Shown here one piece after another: positions 12,155 to 19,956 of a DNA stretch of 25,761 nt. The stretch's first letter is position 1, and each line of letters opens with the position of its first letter. Below the pieces are notes generated by a model that made no database searches, was not told the DNA's origin, and saw only the letters and a program-made list of their open reading frames with translations. Both the position numbers and the translations under genes were made by a program. Origin of the DNA: a virus; IMG/VR virus record IMGVR_UViG_3300048124_000032, positions 1 through 25,761 of that record. One strand, 5' to 3'.

Positions 12155-13963
12155 CTAATTTTTAAATCCCATTTTATTCCAATAAGCAGCAGTATAGCCT
12201 TTATACTTCATATTTCTTGGCGCAACAGGTACTTTCTGTGCGTTAGTTTCAGGCTTAAATCCTTCTTTCCTCGCCTTTGTTGTGCTAATTACATCTCCTA
12301 AACTTTTACTGCCATCTTTTTTAGCATATATTCTTCGTGTCCACCTATGCGAACATCTTGCACCGCCTTTGTAAAGCCATATTGAATATGTGGTTTTTCC
12401 TTTGCCTGCTAAATTAGGATTTACAGCTTTATCTCCCATATCAGTAATATCTTCTTTACGATACACCTTTTTAGCACTTACCATTTTCTTACAAAATTCT
12501 CTTGAACTTGTTGTATCATCAGTCGGGTATCCATCTTTATAAGCATCATACATATATCTTACTAAATATGTAATATCTTCTTTACCTTCTTTTCTACCTT
12601 TACCATCTTGTTCGCTTTCTCGATATGGCTTGGCACTACCTGTACTTGCAAGATTTGTCTGCTCGTTTAACTCTTTAATTTTTTGGTTAAGGTCATCATC
12701 ATTGTCATAATCTACTTCCCTTGTATCTATAAGTTCATAGTTTTTTAATAGTTCTTCTTCATCTTGTCCTAAATCAATAAGTGCATCGGCAATCTCTGTG
12801 TCTACAAACTTATCCACATCACTTGCTAACTTTACACCTGTTTCTTCTTCTTGTGTTTCGTCATCAATAAGTTCTTTGTCAATATCTATAAACTCTAAAG
12901 GTTGTAGTGTCTTGAAATACAGGTTAAGAGATATATCGTTGTATGCTAGTATTTTGTCAAACGCTTCTATAAGTAAGTTCTGAAAAGGCTTAATAACCAA
13001 GTTCATCATTAGCTTTGTAGCTGTTTCTAACTCCTCTGCGTTGTTTCCAAGCCCTGTGTTGTCTTTAATACCTAAAAGCATAGGAGACACTACCCTGTGT
13101 GCTACAAGTATCTTACGGCTGCTCTCATCGCTTAAAAACTGATACTGATTATGTGCATCACTTAATTGTACAGGGTCTATTGTGGCTGCTGTTTCAGGGC
13201 TGTCGTTAAAACTTAAAATAAACTTACCTGCATTACTACTACCTGAAAACTTATCATAGATACGTCTTTCTATTTGTTCTCTTTCTTCTGCACTAGGAGT
13301 ACCTGAATTAAAGTTAATAAGCATACTAGGAGATAATCCTGATTGTATGTTATTTATATGAAAGTTAGATATTTCTTCTTCTAGGTCTGCATACTGCAAC
13401 CCACCTTGATAGTCAGGTGTAGCATAGTACTTGTATCCTGCTCTGTAAGGCTTAACGTAAACAATTTCGATAGCTTCATTACTCATACCAAAAGCAGGTA
13501 TACGCTTGACTTGGTTAATACGATTGTATTTAGCCCAATCACTAGAATAGTAATATGCTTCTATTTCTCCTTTGTCGTTGCACTTTTCAGCAGCTAGTTG
13601 TTCAACAGGTATATGCTCAACCCTTGCTATCTTTTTTCTGTCTTTACTATAAATTACCTGCATACTACATTGACCAAACAATTTAAGGTCTGCACATAGT
13701 TTACGTGTACAATCTTTGTGTAGTAGTGTAATGGCTTGTGCGTAGGCATCAGGTTTTGTATTGCTGTCAGTAGCATCTAAACCTTTACCGTATATCATCT
13801 CGCTTATACCGTTTATGACAGCGTTGTTTGTAGGACTACCGTTGTAGCGGTCTATAAGGTACTGAAAGTAAGAGTTTTTATCTCCGTATGTTACAAAAGC
13901 CTTATTCTTCTTTTCTTCAATAGTAGGGCTTACATAGTTAGATAATGTTAATGCGTGTATCAT
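12155..13963 (-). CDS. portal protein with C-terminal extension
   Basis: 602 residues. Residues about 1-400 have portal features: the opening about a structured ring (YFQYLIDRYNGSPTNNAVIN), LCADLKLFGQCSMQVIYSKD, IPVEQLAAEKCNDKGEIEAY, LISFN-type strand FILSFNDSPETAATI, and the crown-helix motif HRVVSPMLLGIKDNTGLGNN typical of SPP1/HK97-like portals. About 405-435 is acidic. Residues about 455-602 form an extra domain with paired C/H residues (EFCKKMVSAKKVYRKEDI, GGARCSHRWTRRIYAKKDG) seen, from memory, in portals of Bacteroidota phages, with unknown function. The portal is the DNA entry channel of the capsid. It is ATGA-coupled to the upstream beta-rich gene. Confidence 0.85.
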   Translation of the reverse strand: MIHALTLSNYVSPTIEEKKNKAFVTYGDKNSYFQYLIDRYNGSPTNNAVINGISEMIYGKGLDATDSNTKPDAYAQAITLLHKDCTRKLCADLKLFGQCSMQVIYSKDRKKIARVEHIPVEQLAAEKCNDKGEIEAYYYSSDWAKYNRINQVKRIPAFGMSNEAIEIVYVKPYRAGYKYYATPDYQGGLQYADLEEEISNFHINNIQSGLSPSMLINFNSGTPSAEEREQIERRIYDKFSGSSNAGKFILSFNDSPETAATIDPVQLSDAHNQYQFLSDESSRKILVAHRVVSPMLLGIKDNTGLGNNAEELETATKLMMNLVIKPFQNLLIEAFDKILAYNDISLNLYFKTLQPLEFIDIDKELIDDETQEEETGVKLASDVDKFVDTEIADALIDLGQDEEELLKNYELIDTREVDYDNDDDLNQKIKELNEQTNLASTGSAKPYRESEQDGKGRKEGKEDITYLVRYMYDAYKDGYPTDDTTSSREFCKKMVSAKKVYRKEDITDMGDKAVNPNLAGKGKTTYSIWLYKGGARCSHRWTRRIYAKKDGSKSLGDVISTTKARKEGFKPETNAQKVPVAPRNMKYKGYTAAYWNKMGFKN

Positions 13964-14325
13964 AGTACTATATAATCGTTATCGTGTGTATCGTTTGTAT
14001 CGTAAACATTCTTATTTACATTGTACCTGCTTTGTGTTACAGGTGTCTGTGCTGTACAGAACAATTTATCTCTATAAACTATTGTAGTGCCATTTAAAAC
14101 TTCTAGTGTGTAATAGTGTCCTTCTCTAAATGGTGCGTTGCTGCTGCCAAATGTCATAGTAGCTGTTAGAAAGTTTTCGTTGCTATCAACAATAGTAGAT
14201 GCTGTAATTGTTTCTGACTTGTTAGTTTGTTCATCAGTAACAGTATATGTGAGCGTTTGAGTAACATACTCTGCTCTTGGTATATACTTAAATGTTTGTG
14301 TTTGCGATACTGATACAATCTTCAT
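13960..14325 (-). CDS. beta-rich structural protein, 121 aa
   Basis: The ATG at 14325 is chosen because GTTATACTTAT directly precedes it, the late start-site element; an in-frame TTG at 14340 is less likely. The product alternates strands (QTLTYTVTDEQTNKSETITA, FLTATMTFG, YYTLEVLNGTTIVYRDKLFC) like an immunoglobulin-type or tail/decoration domain. Its N-rich tail (NKNVYDTNDTHDNDYIVL) may be flexible. Lying after the tube gene and before the portal, it is probably virion-associated; no family assigned. Confidence 0.6.
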   Translation of the reverse strand: MKIVSVSQTQTFKYIPRAEYVTQTLTYTVTDEQTNKSETITASTIVDSNENFLTATMTFGSSNAPFREGHYYTLEVLNGTTIVYRDKLFCTAQTPVTQSRYNVNKNVYDTNDTHDNDYIVL

Positions 14326-14337
14326 ATAAGTATAACG
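14323..14337 (-). promoter_or_regulatory. late start-site element GTTATACTTATATG
   Basis: CGTTATACTTATATG ends in the start codon of the beta-rich gene. It lies about 22 bases after the T-run of the 14360-14390 terminator, so a new transcript must begin here or nearby if that terminator works. Same block at 16576, 18059 and 24914. Confidence 0.55.
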
Positions 14338-14359
14338 CAAAAAAGCGAGAATTTGTAAT

Positions 14360-14390
14360 AAAAAAAAGGAGGGCTTTTACACCCCCCTCT
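14360..14390 (-). terminator. Rho-independent terminator after tail-tube gene
   Basis: On the minus strand GAGGG (14389-14385) pairs with CCCTC (14373-14369) around an 11-base loop, followed by eight T (complement of 14367-14360). Confidence 0.75.
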
Positions 14391-14439
14391 ATCATAATCA
14401 AAACAAAACTATACTCTATGCAAATATATAAAAAATATA

Positions 14440-14979
14440 TTAAGCAGGAGTAATAGGTGTAGTAGCACTTTCGTCAGGTGCTGTTGCAAAGAATGGTGGA
14501 TTAACCTCACTAGCTACTGCTGTAAGTGTAAAGCCTTGTAAATCTCCTGCTGCTGCTCCTGTTACAATAGTACCGCCTGTAACCTCTGCACCGTTGTCTT
14601 TTCCTATTAGTAAGTACTTTGTAGTACCTGTACCATCAGGATATAGTTCAACGACATAGTGCGCTCTACCTCTGTTTAGAAGTTTTATTTCTTCTTGTGT
14701 TGCAACATCTAGATTTTGAAAAGTAATATTTAGTGTACTTTCATAGAATGTCGTACCATTTTCTCTGCTTGACGTTACGCTTGTCTCTAAAGATGTTTGA
14801 CCACCTTTTACTTCGAACTTGAAAAATTCAGCACTTGCATCAGTTGGTAGTGTTACCGTTCCTGATGATGGGCTTAACGCTGCTACTACTGCGCTATAAT
14901 CAAGTATGTATACATTTTTGATACCTGCATAAGCTGCCTTACAGCCTATACCTCTACCTTTTGTTATTGCACAACTCAT
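14440..14979 (-). CDS. putative major tail-tube protein, 179 aa
   Basis: MSCAITKGRGIGCKAAYAGI is a glycine-rich N-terminal arm. The middle is beta-rich (AEFFKFEVKGGQTSLETSVT, TTFYESTLNITFQNLDVATQ), followed by EEIKLLNRGRAHYVVELYP and a loop KYLLIGKDNGAEVTGGTIVT. This strand-helix-strand layout is characteristic of phage tail-tube/Hcp-like proteins. It ends with a low-complexity T/P/A tail. The gene is isolated between two terminators, like the highly expressed capsid gene just upstream, as expected for a protein needed in many copies. Confidence 0.65.
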   Translation of the reverse strand: MSCAITKGRGIGCKAAYAGIKNVYILDYSAVVAALSPSSGTVTLPTDASAEFFKFEVKGGQTSLETSVTSSRENGTTFYESTLNITFQNLDVATQEEIKLLNRGRAHYVVELYPDGTGTTKYLLIGKDNGAEVTGGTIVTGAAAGDLQGFTLTAVASEVNPPFFATAPDESATTPITPA

Positions 14980-14994
14980 ATTTATTTATTTATT

Positions 14995-15024
14995 AAAAAA
15001 GGGCAGGTAGGATATTCCTAGCCC
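14995..15024 (-). terminator. terminator after major capsid gene
   Basis: The minus strand reads GGGC-TAGGA-ATA-TCCTA-CCT-GCCC and then six T (complement of 15000-14995). The stem TAGGA/TCCTA is extended by GGGC/GCCC with a 3-base bulge. It lies 16 bases before the tube gene ATG, so it may attenuate rather than fully stop transcription. Confidence 0.7.
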
Positions 15025-15046
15025 ACCCCTTTTATGTTGGTTAATA

Positions 15047-15967
15047 TTATGAGTAAAGAACGATATCGCCTCTTACTCCGTATTGTACACCTGCTGTGTA
15101 ACGCATCACAACTCTTACGTTTTGTGAACCATCAAGGTCAGCCATATCAATAACTTTAACTTCGTTACGGTCATCTAATAGACCTGTACCAAAGAATAGG
15201 TTGCTTTTTTGAGCAGCTACTGCTGTGTTATCAGCAAGTCCTTTAGCAACAACTAGGTTGATGCCTTCAAAAGTAAGCTGACCACCGTTGTACCATTGCG
15301 AACCTTTGTTATCTGTACCTGCACCTCCAATAGTAGCAACAAATCCGCCTAAAGAACGTACATACGCTCTAGCAATGTTTGAAGATACATATAGGTTAAG
15401 GTCTTCTTTTCCGTATACAGTTGTAGGAATAGCATCTACAATAGCACCTAATTGAGCTACTACGTTTGTGCTATCAATAGCAACAGCAGTTACATCAGCA
15501 CCACCGTCAGCAGTTAAAAGTGTATCAAAGCCGTCAAAAGAACCTTCTCCTGTGCTACCTGACCAAATAGAAGTTTCAGTTGCGTTTGCAACTTCAGCAG
15601 CTACTTGTGCGATAACGAAGTCAGAGAATAAAGGTGGCAATTCATCAAAAGCACTAAAGCCCATTTGAGCAGCTTCCCAATCTGCGTGCAATTCTTTCTT
15701 ACAGATTTGTAAGTTTACTTGCAATTCAGCAGGAGTAAGTACTTTTTCAGTTAGTGTCATTGTTGAAGTAGAACTATCGAAATCACAGTCAGCAGAGCGG
15801 ACAAGACTTCCAAAAGAACCTACTTTCATAGCAGCTTTATACTTTACGTTTGGTAAAATAGTAACAGTTCCGCTATCTAGTGTATCAGCAGACAAAAGAG
15901 CAGCAGCAAGATATTTTCCTGCAAACTCTCCTGCGTAACTTGAACTTGTAATAGTTGGGTTTGGCAT
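15047..15967 (-). CDS. major capsid protein, HK97 fold
   Basis: 306 residues. The N-terminus (MPNPTITSSSYAGEFAGKYL) is an arm rather than a long delta domain, so scaffolding comes from the separate acidic protein upstream. Conserved-looking parts are the E-loop region about 48-75 (VKYKAAMKVGSFGSLVRSAD), TEKVLTPAELQVNLQICKKE (about 73-92), the spine helix FSDFVIAQVAAEVANATETS, the A-domain DLNLYVSSNIARAYVRSLGG and a closing MRYTAGVQYGVRGDIVLYS. It builds the icosahedral shell. ATTAAATAAAATG is a typical Bacteroidota A-rich start context. A terminator follows it. Confidence 0.82.
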   Translation of the reverse strand: MPNPTITSSSYAGEFAGKYLAAALLSADTLDSGTVTILPNVKYKAAMKVGSFGSLVRSADCDFDSSTSTMTLTEKVLTPAELQVNLQICKKELHADWEAAQMGFSAFDELPPLFSDFVIAQVAAEVANATETSIWSGSTGEGSFDGFDTLLTADGGADVTAVAIDSTNVVAQLGAIVDAIPTTVYGKEDLNLYVSSNIARAYVRSLGGFVATIGGAGTDNKGSQWYNGGQLTFEGINLVVAKGLADNTAVAAQKSNLFFGTGLLDDRNEVKVIDMADLDGSQNVRVVMRYTAGVQYGVRGDIVLYS

Positions 15968-15978
15968 TTTATTTAATT

Positions 15979-16578
15979 TTAATTGTTAATTTTAGACATT
16001 ACTTTATCGAGCGTTGTTTGCTTTCTGTTTTGCGCAAACTTTACGCCAATATTGTTAGTTTTTTGTTCAGGGTTATGAGCAATAGGCTCGGCAGCAGGTT
16101 CAGACAATTCCTCTTTTACTTCTTTCGGTAATTCCTCTGATAACTCTACTTCTGCTTCTTCAACTACTTCTTCACTCATTTCTTCTTTCTTCATATCTTC
16201 AATCATAGCTTTGATTTCTGATACTGCTTCTGCTAGTTCTTCTTTAGTAACATAGCCTAATTCTTCTTCCGCTTCTACTTCTTCTTCAGCTTCTTCTTCT
16301 AGGTCTTTAATTTCAGCAATAATGCCTTCTTCTGCTACTACTAGCATCTTACCATCTTCCATAGTGTAATCGCCAACAGGCAATGCTACTTTGTCATCTT
16401 CGGTAATTATAAATATTTCCTTTCCTGCTTCAAACGCTTCTGCTTCTAGTACAGTACCGTTCTCTAGCTTTGCAGTTGCTAGTTCTACCTTCTCTTGGGC
16501 TTCAACATCATTCACAATGTCAGTAGTATCTTCGCCTAGATAGGTTTTAATCTTGTTTAACATTTCGGTTGCTTTCAT
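15979..16578 (-). CDS. acidic capsid scaffold protein, 199 aa
   Basis: The N-terminal part contains a small beta unit (about 40-90: EAGKEIFIITEDDKVALPVG, then DYTMEDGKMLVVAEEGIIAE). A very acidic helical stretch follows (about 90-165; runs such as EEEAEEEVEAEEELG), then a basic C-terminal helix FAQNRKQTTLDKVMSKI. A long acidic helix ending in a short basic capsid-binding hook is the usual form of phage scaffolds. Gene order protease-scaffold-capsid supports this. The GTTATAGTTATATG element precedes the ATG. Confidence 0.75.
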   Translation of the reverse strand: MKATEMLNKIKTYLGEDTTDIVNDVEAQEKVELATAKLENGTVLEAEAFEAGKEIFIITEDDKVALPVGDYTMEDGKMLVVAEEGIIAEIKDLEEEAEEEVEAEEELGYVTKEELAEAVSEIKAMIEDMKKEEMSEEVVEEAEVELSEELPKEVKEELSEPAAEPIAHNPEQKTNNIGVKFAQNRKQTTLDKVMSKINN

Positions 16579-16590
16579 ATAACTATAACT
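16576..16590 (-). promoter_or_regulatory. late start-site element GTTATAGTTATATG
   Basis: AGTTATAGTTATATG directly forms the scaffold gene start. The 36-base gap upstream of it is A/T-only-like and carries no gene. It shares the sequence with 14323, 18059 and 24914. Confidence 0.55.
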
Positions 16591-16614
16591 ATTTATTTAA
16601 CTTATTTTACATTT

Positions 16615-16752
16615 TTAAATTTTACCAATGCCTTGATTGATTAGTTTACCTTTACAGCATTTAGTACTGTAAGTGTCTTTGTCAGCACATAAACATCCGC
16701 GTTTACTGCTTTTAGGGCTTGTGTGTGATGGTGTCAAAAATCTCTTTAACAT
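16615..16752 (-). CDS. small Cys-rich protein, 45 aa
   Basis: The ATG at 16752 overlaps the previous stop by 7 bases. The basic N-terminus (LKRFLTPSHTSPKSSKRG) is followed by CLCADKDTYSTKCCKGKL and a QGIGKI end. The C-x-C...C-C pattern could hold a metal or a disulphide. From memory, small proteins with this CLC...CC...GIG signature recur in structural regions of Bacteroidota phages and prophages; function unknown. Confidence 0.65.
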   Translation of the reverse strand: MLKRFLTPSHTSPKSSKRGCLCADKDTYSTKCCKGKLINQGIGKI

Positions 16753-16883
16753 TTGCCTTGTCCTTTATATTTTTTCTTATAGTTCTTACTGCCCTTTGTA
16801 CTACTCATTTTAGTTTTAGCGTGTACACCCTTTCTTTTTACTTTAGGTTTTACTATATGCGCTACTTCAATTCTTTTAGCCAT
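16746..16883 (-). CDS. small very basic protein, 45 aa
   Basis: TAATG overlap with the protease gene. It has about 16 Lys/Arg in 45 residues (VKPKVKRKGVHAKTKMSSTK, then GSKNYKKKYKGQGKC). The GVHAKT...SKNYKK.Y.GQG pattern is, from memory, common in tiny phage genes of this host group. A nucleic-acid-binding or packaging-associated peptide fits the charge. Confidence 0.65.
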   Translation of the reverse strand: MAKRIEVAHIVKPKVKRKGVHAKTKMSSTKGSKNYKKKYKGQGKC

Positions 16884-18061
16884 TACTTAATAGGTATACA
16901 ATTAGGTACTAACTTACCATCCTTCTCTTTCATACCGTATTGTCTATATCCTGCTGTACAAGGCTTTTCTAATTTGTGTTGCTCACAAGGCATAAACCAA
17001 GTTTTACCCTCATACTCGTGTTCGTGGTAACTATCGCATCCTATATCCTGTGCTGCTTTTATTGCTAGTTCTTTAGTTGCGTAAGCTAGTCTATCGTCTA
17101 TAATAGCCATACTGTCGCTCACTACTTCACTTGCCAACTCTAATACTCCTAATTCTTTTAGTTTGCTTTCTGCCCATCTCTTGGCAGCCTTACCACCCCA
17201 CAACAAGTAGGATATAGTACCACAGGCTTTAGTATCGCTTTCATCGTAATTTACCTCTGCTCTTGACAAGTAGGAGTACATACGTTTTATAGTGCTTTCG
17301 CTAATTGGTTTGCCTTGTGCTAGTTGTTGCGCTCGTATCTTACCTACGTCAGTTGCGCATTTGTTGTTTATTTCTTTGTTTAGGTCTATGCCTCTTTGTG
17401 CGTTATTCTTTACAGCATCAGGATAATCAGAGTAGCTTTCTAGTTCTTCTTTCTTGCCATCCTTATAGCGTTTGTCATCTCTTACTATTCTACGTATATA
17501 AGACAGCATCTCCTCTGCTTCTTCTTCTTCAAAGTCATTTAAAGGCTCTTTAGGTCTTTCCATCTTGTCAATAAAGTACCCCTCAATACTAAAACCTTTT
17601 ACTTTACCTGTCTTTACATAGTCATTCCAAACTTCATCGTTGTTTACTTTGACTACACCCATCCAAGTACCCACAGGCACGTTTAAGCCATACTTCCTTG
17701 ACTTGTCGTGTGTTTCATCTTCTACTAGCCAACTCTCTACTAGCGTAAGCCCATTTAGGCTGTGTTGGTGTTCTAGTGTGCTGTTGTTCTGATTGCCCTT
17801 CATCAGGTACATTTCAGCAGCCTTACGGATAGTATCTTTAGAAAAATAAATATAATACTCATCTTCTCCCTTACGTCTGTATATAGGTTTGTTAGGAATA
17901 AGCAATGCACCTACTAATAGTTGTTTGTCTATTTGTGCTAGTTGTACTTCTTCGTTTTTTAGTGCAATAAAATCTTCTTCAATAGCAGGGTTTTCTACAA
18001 TAGAGATAGCCTCTATACCCTCTACACTATTTTCGTCTAAAATAAGTTCGACTATCCTCAT
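16883..18061 (-). CDS. XkdF-like prohead protease fused to two extra modules
   Basis: 392 residues in three parts. Residues 1-165 match the phage XkdF-type putative serine protease: EAISIVENPAIEEDFIAL, LLVGALLIPNKPIYR, STLEHQHSLNG with H98/H100, and KGFSIEGYF with S158. The spacing fits the herpesvirus-assemblin-like His-Ser pair. Residues about 211-295 (YPDAVKNNAQRGIDLNKEIN, CATDVGKIRAQQLAQGKPIS, ACGTISYLLWGGKAAKRWAE) form a separate module that recurs, from memory, in many phage structural proteins. Residues about 338-390 are Cys/His-rich (GCDSYHEHEYEGKTWFMPCE, KPCTAGYRQYGM, VPNC). It would mature scaffold and capsid proteins. Preceded by the late start-site element. Confidence 0.78.
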   Translation of the reverse strand: MRIVELILDENSVEGIEAISIVENPAIEEDFIALKNEEVQLAQIDKQLLVGALLIPNKPIYRRKGEDEYYIYFSKDTIRKAAEMYLMKGNQNNSTLEHQHSLNGLTLVESWLVEDETHDKSRKYGLNVPVGTWMGVVKVNNDEVWNDYVKTGKVKGFSIEGYFIDKMERPKEPLNDFEEEEAEEMLSYIRRIVRDDKRYKDGKKEELESYSDYPDAVKNNAQRGIDLNKEINNKCATDVGKIRAQQLAQGKPISESTIKRMYSYLSRAEVNYDESDTKACGTISYLLWGGKAAKRWAESKLKELGVLELASEVVSDSMAIIDDRLAYATKELAIKAAQDIGCDSYHEHEYEGKTWFMPCEQHKLEKPCTAGYRQYGMKEKDGKLVPNCIPIK

Positions 18062-18073
18062 ATAACTATAACG
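18059..18073 (-). promoter_or_regulatory. late start-site element GTTATAGTTATATG
   Basis: CGTTATAGTTATATG forms the start of the protease gene, in a 30-base intergenic gap after the tape-measure stop. Identical core to the scaffold copy at 16576. Confidence 0.55.
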
Positions 18074-18091
18074 TTTATTTTTTATATTTTA

Positions 18092-19825
18092 CTATATTGA
18101 TGCGCCCTCTACTATATTACGCTCTAAACTTTGTGCAGTTGTTACGTCTTGTGATGTTACAAACGCTTTAATAGGTCTTTCGTTTTGACCTGCTAGGGTT
18201 TCTGCTAGTTGGTTTCCTGCTCCTGCGCCTACTATGTTAAATGCAGGTGGTGCAGATGTGGGTGCGCTTGGTCTTGCTATTGATGGTGTACTACCACCGC
18301 CACCGCCTAAACTACTAGCTACTGACTTACTTTTACCTACTGCACTAGATATTGCACCTATAATTCCAACAGCCTGTAAGGCATATCCAATAAGCATAGG
18401 TATATTTTGTGGAAAACCTATTTTAGCTGTTTGTGCTGTACCTTCTGCTACTGCTGCTGTTGAACGTGCTGCTACTAAACTAGAAAATGTAATAGTTTTT
18501 TTAGCCTCTCCAATCATCTCCTGTACTGCTAGTAATTGTTTAGCTATAAGGGCTGCTTTACCTGCTGCTGTTTCTGCACCAAACAAACTAATAGCTGCAT
18601 CTACTGCTTGTGCCTTTGATTGTGTAATCATAGCATCTGTTTGTTGCTGACCTGCTACAATACGTGCATCTCTTTCTGTTTTTTCTTTTAGTTGCGTTTC
18701 TTCTCTCTCCTTATCTTCTGCTGCAATCCTATCTTTACGCTCTTTTTCTGCTGCATCTTCTTCTGCTTGTATTGCTTTACGTTCTGTTGCCTGTTCACGT
18801 ATAGCTGTTGTAAGTTCAGCAGTTAATGCTTTTTGTGTTCTTAATCTATTGGTTTCTAAATTTATTACTTGCGCTTTGAGTTGTGCTTCTTCTTCTAAAT
18901 CAGCCTTTGTGGATAGCCCTAGTGCGTTTTCAGCTTGTTTAGCTTCTAGTCGTAATTTAGCAGCTTCAATTTCTTTTTGTGTTATGTCAGCTTCTATTTG
19001 ACCTGCCTCTTTTATTGCCTCTAGTCTTTTCTCTAGCGACACATTTTCTTTATCAGCAGCCTGTTCTCTTAATTCTGCAATCCTTCTATTTGCCTCTGCT
19101 CTTTCTACTAGTAACTCCCTATCTACCTTGTCTGCTTTTGCTCGTTGGTCTGCAATCTTACCTGCTATTCTTCCTTCTTCTACGGTAGCTTGTATAAACT
19201 CGTTTGTTTTGTCTATTGCTTGTTGTGTTTTATCAACAATATCTTCAACTCCTAAAGTAACTTTAGCAACAGCGTTTGTAGCAGTTTTACCTGCTTCTTT
19301 AAACTTACCTTCAAATAGTAATCCTATTGCTTTGCCTAATTGTGGCACAAGTTCTAATAAACCTTCAAACCTGTTTACAATATTGTCTTTAATTAAGTTA
19401 GCAAAGTTTGTTAAGGCTTGTTTAGGGTTTTCAAAAGCACCTATAATTAAATCTCCAAGCCCTGCAATGGCATCCATAAACTGCCCTGTTACAGCACCAA
19501 TCACACCCATAAGTTTAGCAAACTTGTTTTGCCCTTCTTCACTTCTTGTAAAGGCTTGACCTACTGCTGTGATGGCTATAATTAATGCGCCTATGCCTGT
19601 TGCTGCAATAGCAAACTTTAAGGACTTAAAACCCTTTATAGCAGTACCTACTGACTTTGTAATACCTTTAAAACCACTAATAGCACCACCTGACATTTTA
19701 TCAAGTGAGTTTGTTGTATCTGCACTAGACTTGTTTACGTCTTTTATACTTTCATCTACTTTGTCAATACCTTTAACAGCATCTGTAGTGTCTGCTTGTA
19801 CCTGTATTACTATTTTTTCTGCCAT
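18092..19825 (-). CDS. tail tape measure protein, 577 aa
   Basis: A short N-terminal beta segment (EKIVIQVQADTTDAVKGIDK) precedes helical repeats. Hydrophobic segments follow at about 70-92 (LKFAIAATGIGALIIAITAV) and about 105-130. A very long charged coiled coil spans about 205-400 (LVERAEANRRIAELREQAAD and similar). A second hydrophobic region lies at about 465-500 (IPMLIGYALQAVGIIGAISS), then a GGGGGS/P linker and C-terminus. This is the standard tape-measure design. At about 0.15 nm per residue it predicts a tail near 85 nm. Unusually, it follows rather than precedes the tail-tip genes in reading order. Its start lies inside the end of the 48-aa gene. Confidence 0.9.
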   Translation of the reverse strand: MAEKIVIQVQADTTDAVKGIDKVDESIKDVNKSSADTTNSLDKMSGGAISGFKGITKSVGTAIKGFKSLKFAIAATGIGALIIAITAVGQAFTRSEEGQNKFAKLMGVIGAVTGQFMDAIAGLGDLIIGAFENPKQALTNFANLIKDNIVNRFEGLLELVPQLGKAIGLLFEGKFKEAGKTATNAVAKVTLGVEDIVDKTQQAIDKTNEFIQATVEEGRIAGKIADQRAKADKVDRELLVERAEANRRIAELREQAADKENVSLEKRLEAIKEAGQIEADITQKEIEAAKLRLEAKQAENALGLSTKADLEEEAQLKAQVINLETNRLRTQKALTAELTTAIREQATERKAIQAEEDAAEKERKDRIAAEDKEREETQLKEKTERDARIVAGQQQTDAMITQSKAQAVDAAISLFGAETAAGKAALIAKQLLAVQEMIGEAKKTITFSSLVAARSTAAVAEGTAQTAKIGFPQNIPMLIGYALQAVGIIGAISSAVGKSKSVASSLGGGGGSTPSIARPSAPTSAPPAFNIVGAGAGNQLAETLAGQNERPIKAFVTSQDVTTAQSLERNIVEGASI

Positions 19826-19956
19826 TTCGCTTCTCTTTTAATTTTTTTGCCTGCACCCATTAAACCACTTGGTAAATGATACTTACCTTGTGCTATACGG
19901 ATGTTCTCTGTTTCTCCTTTTGCTAACTCTAATAAGTCTAGTATATTCTTAATCAT
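19810..19956 (-). CDS. small basic protein upstream of tape measure, 48 aa
   Basis: The ATG at 19956 overlaps the previous stop as ATGA, and its end overlaps the tape-measure start by 16 bases. A helical start (MIKNILDLLELAKGETENIR) is followed by QGKYHLPSGLMGAGKKIKRE. No family known. It may act as a small tail-assembly factor by position. Confidence 0.65.
   Translation of the reverse strand: MIKNILDLLELAKGETENIRIAQGKYHLPSGLMGAGKKIKREAKWQKK

Noticed and set aside
14421-14428. TATATTTG on the minus strand just after the tube gene as a promoter
   Set aside because: No -33 box at the right distance, and the strong terminator at 14360-14390 lies directly downstream, so its product would be a very short RNA.
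18234-19841. Long plus-strand frames opposite the tape measure gene (up to 143 aa)
   Set aside because: They are shadows of a low-stop Ala/Glu/Lys-rich coding sequence, with no promoter or start context and no recognisable protein.
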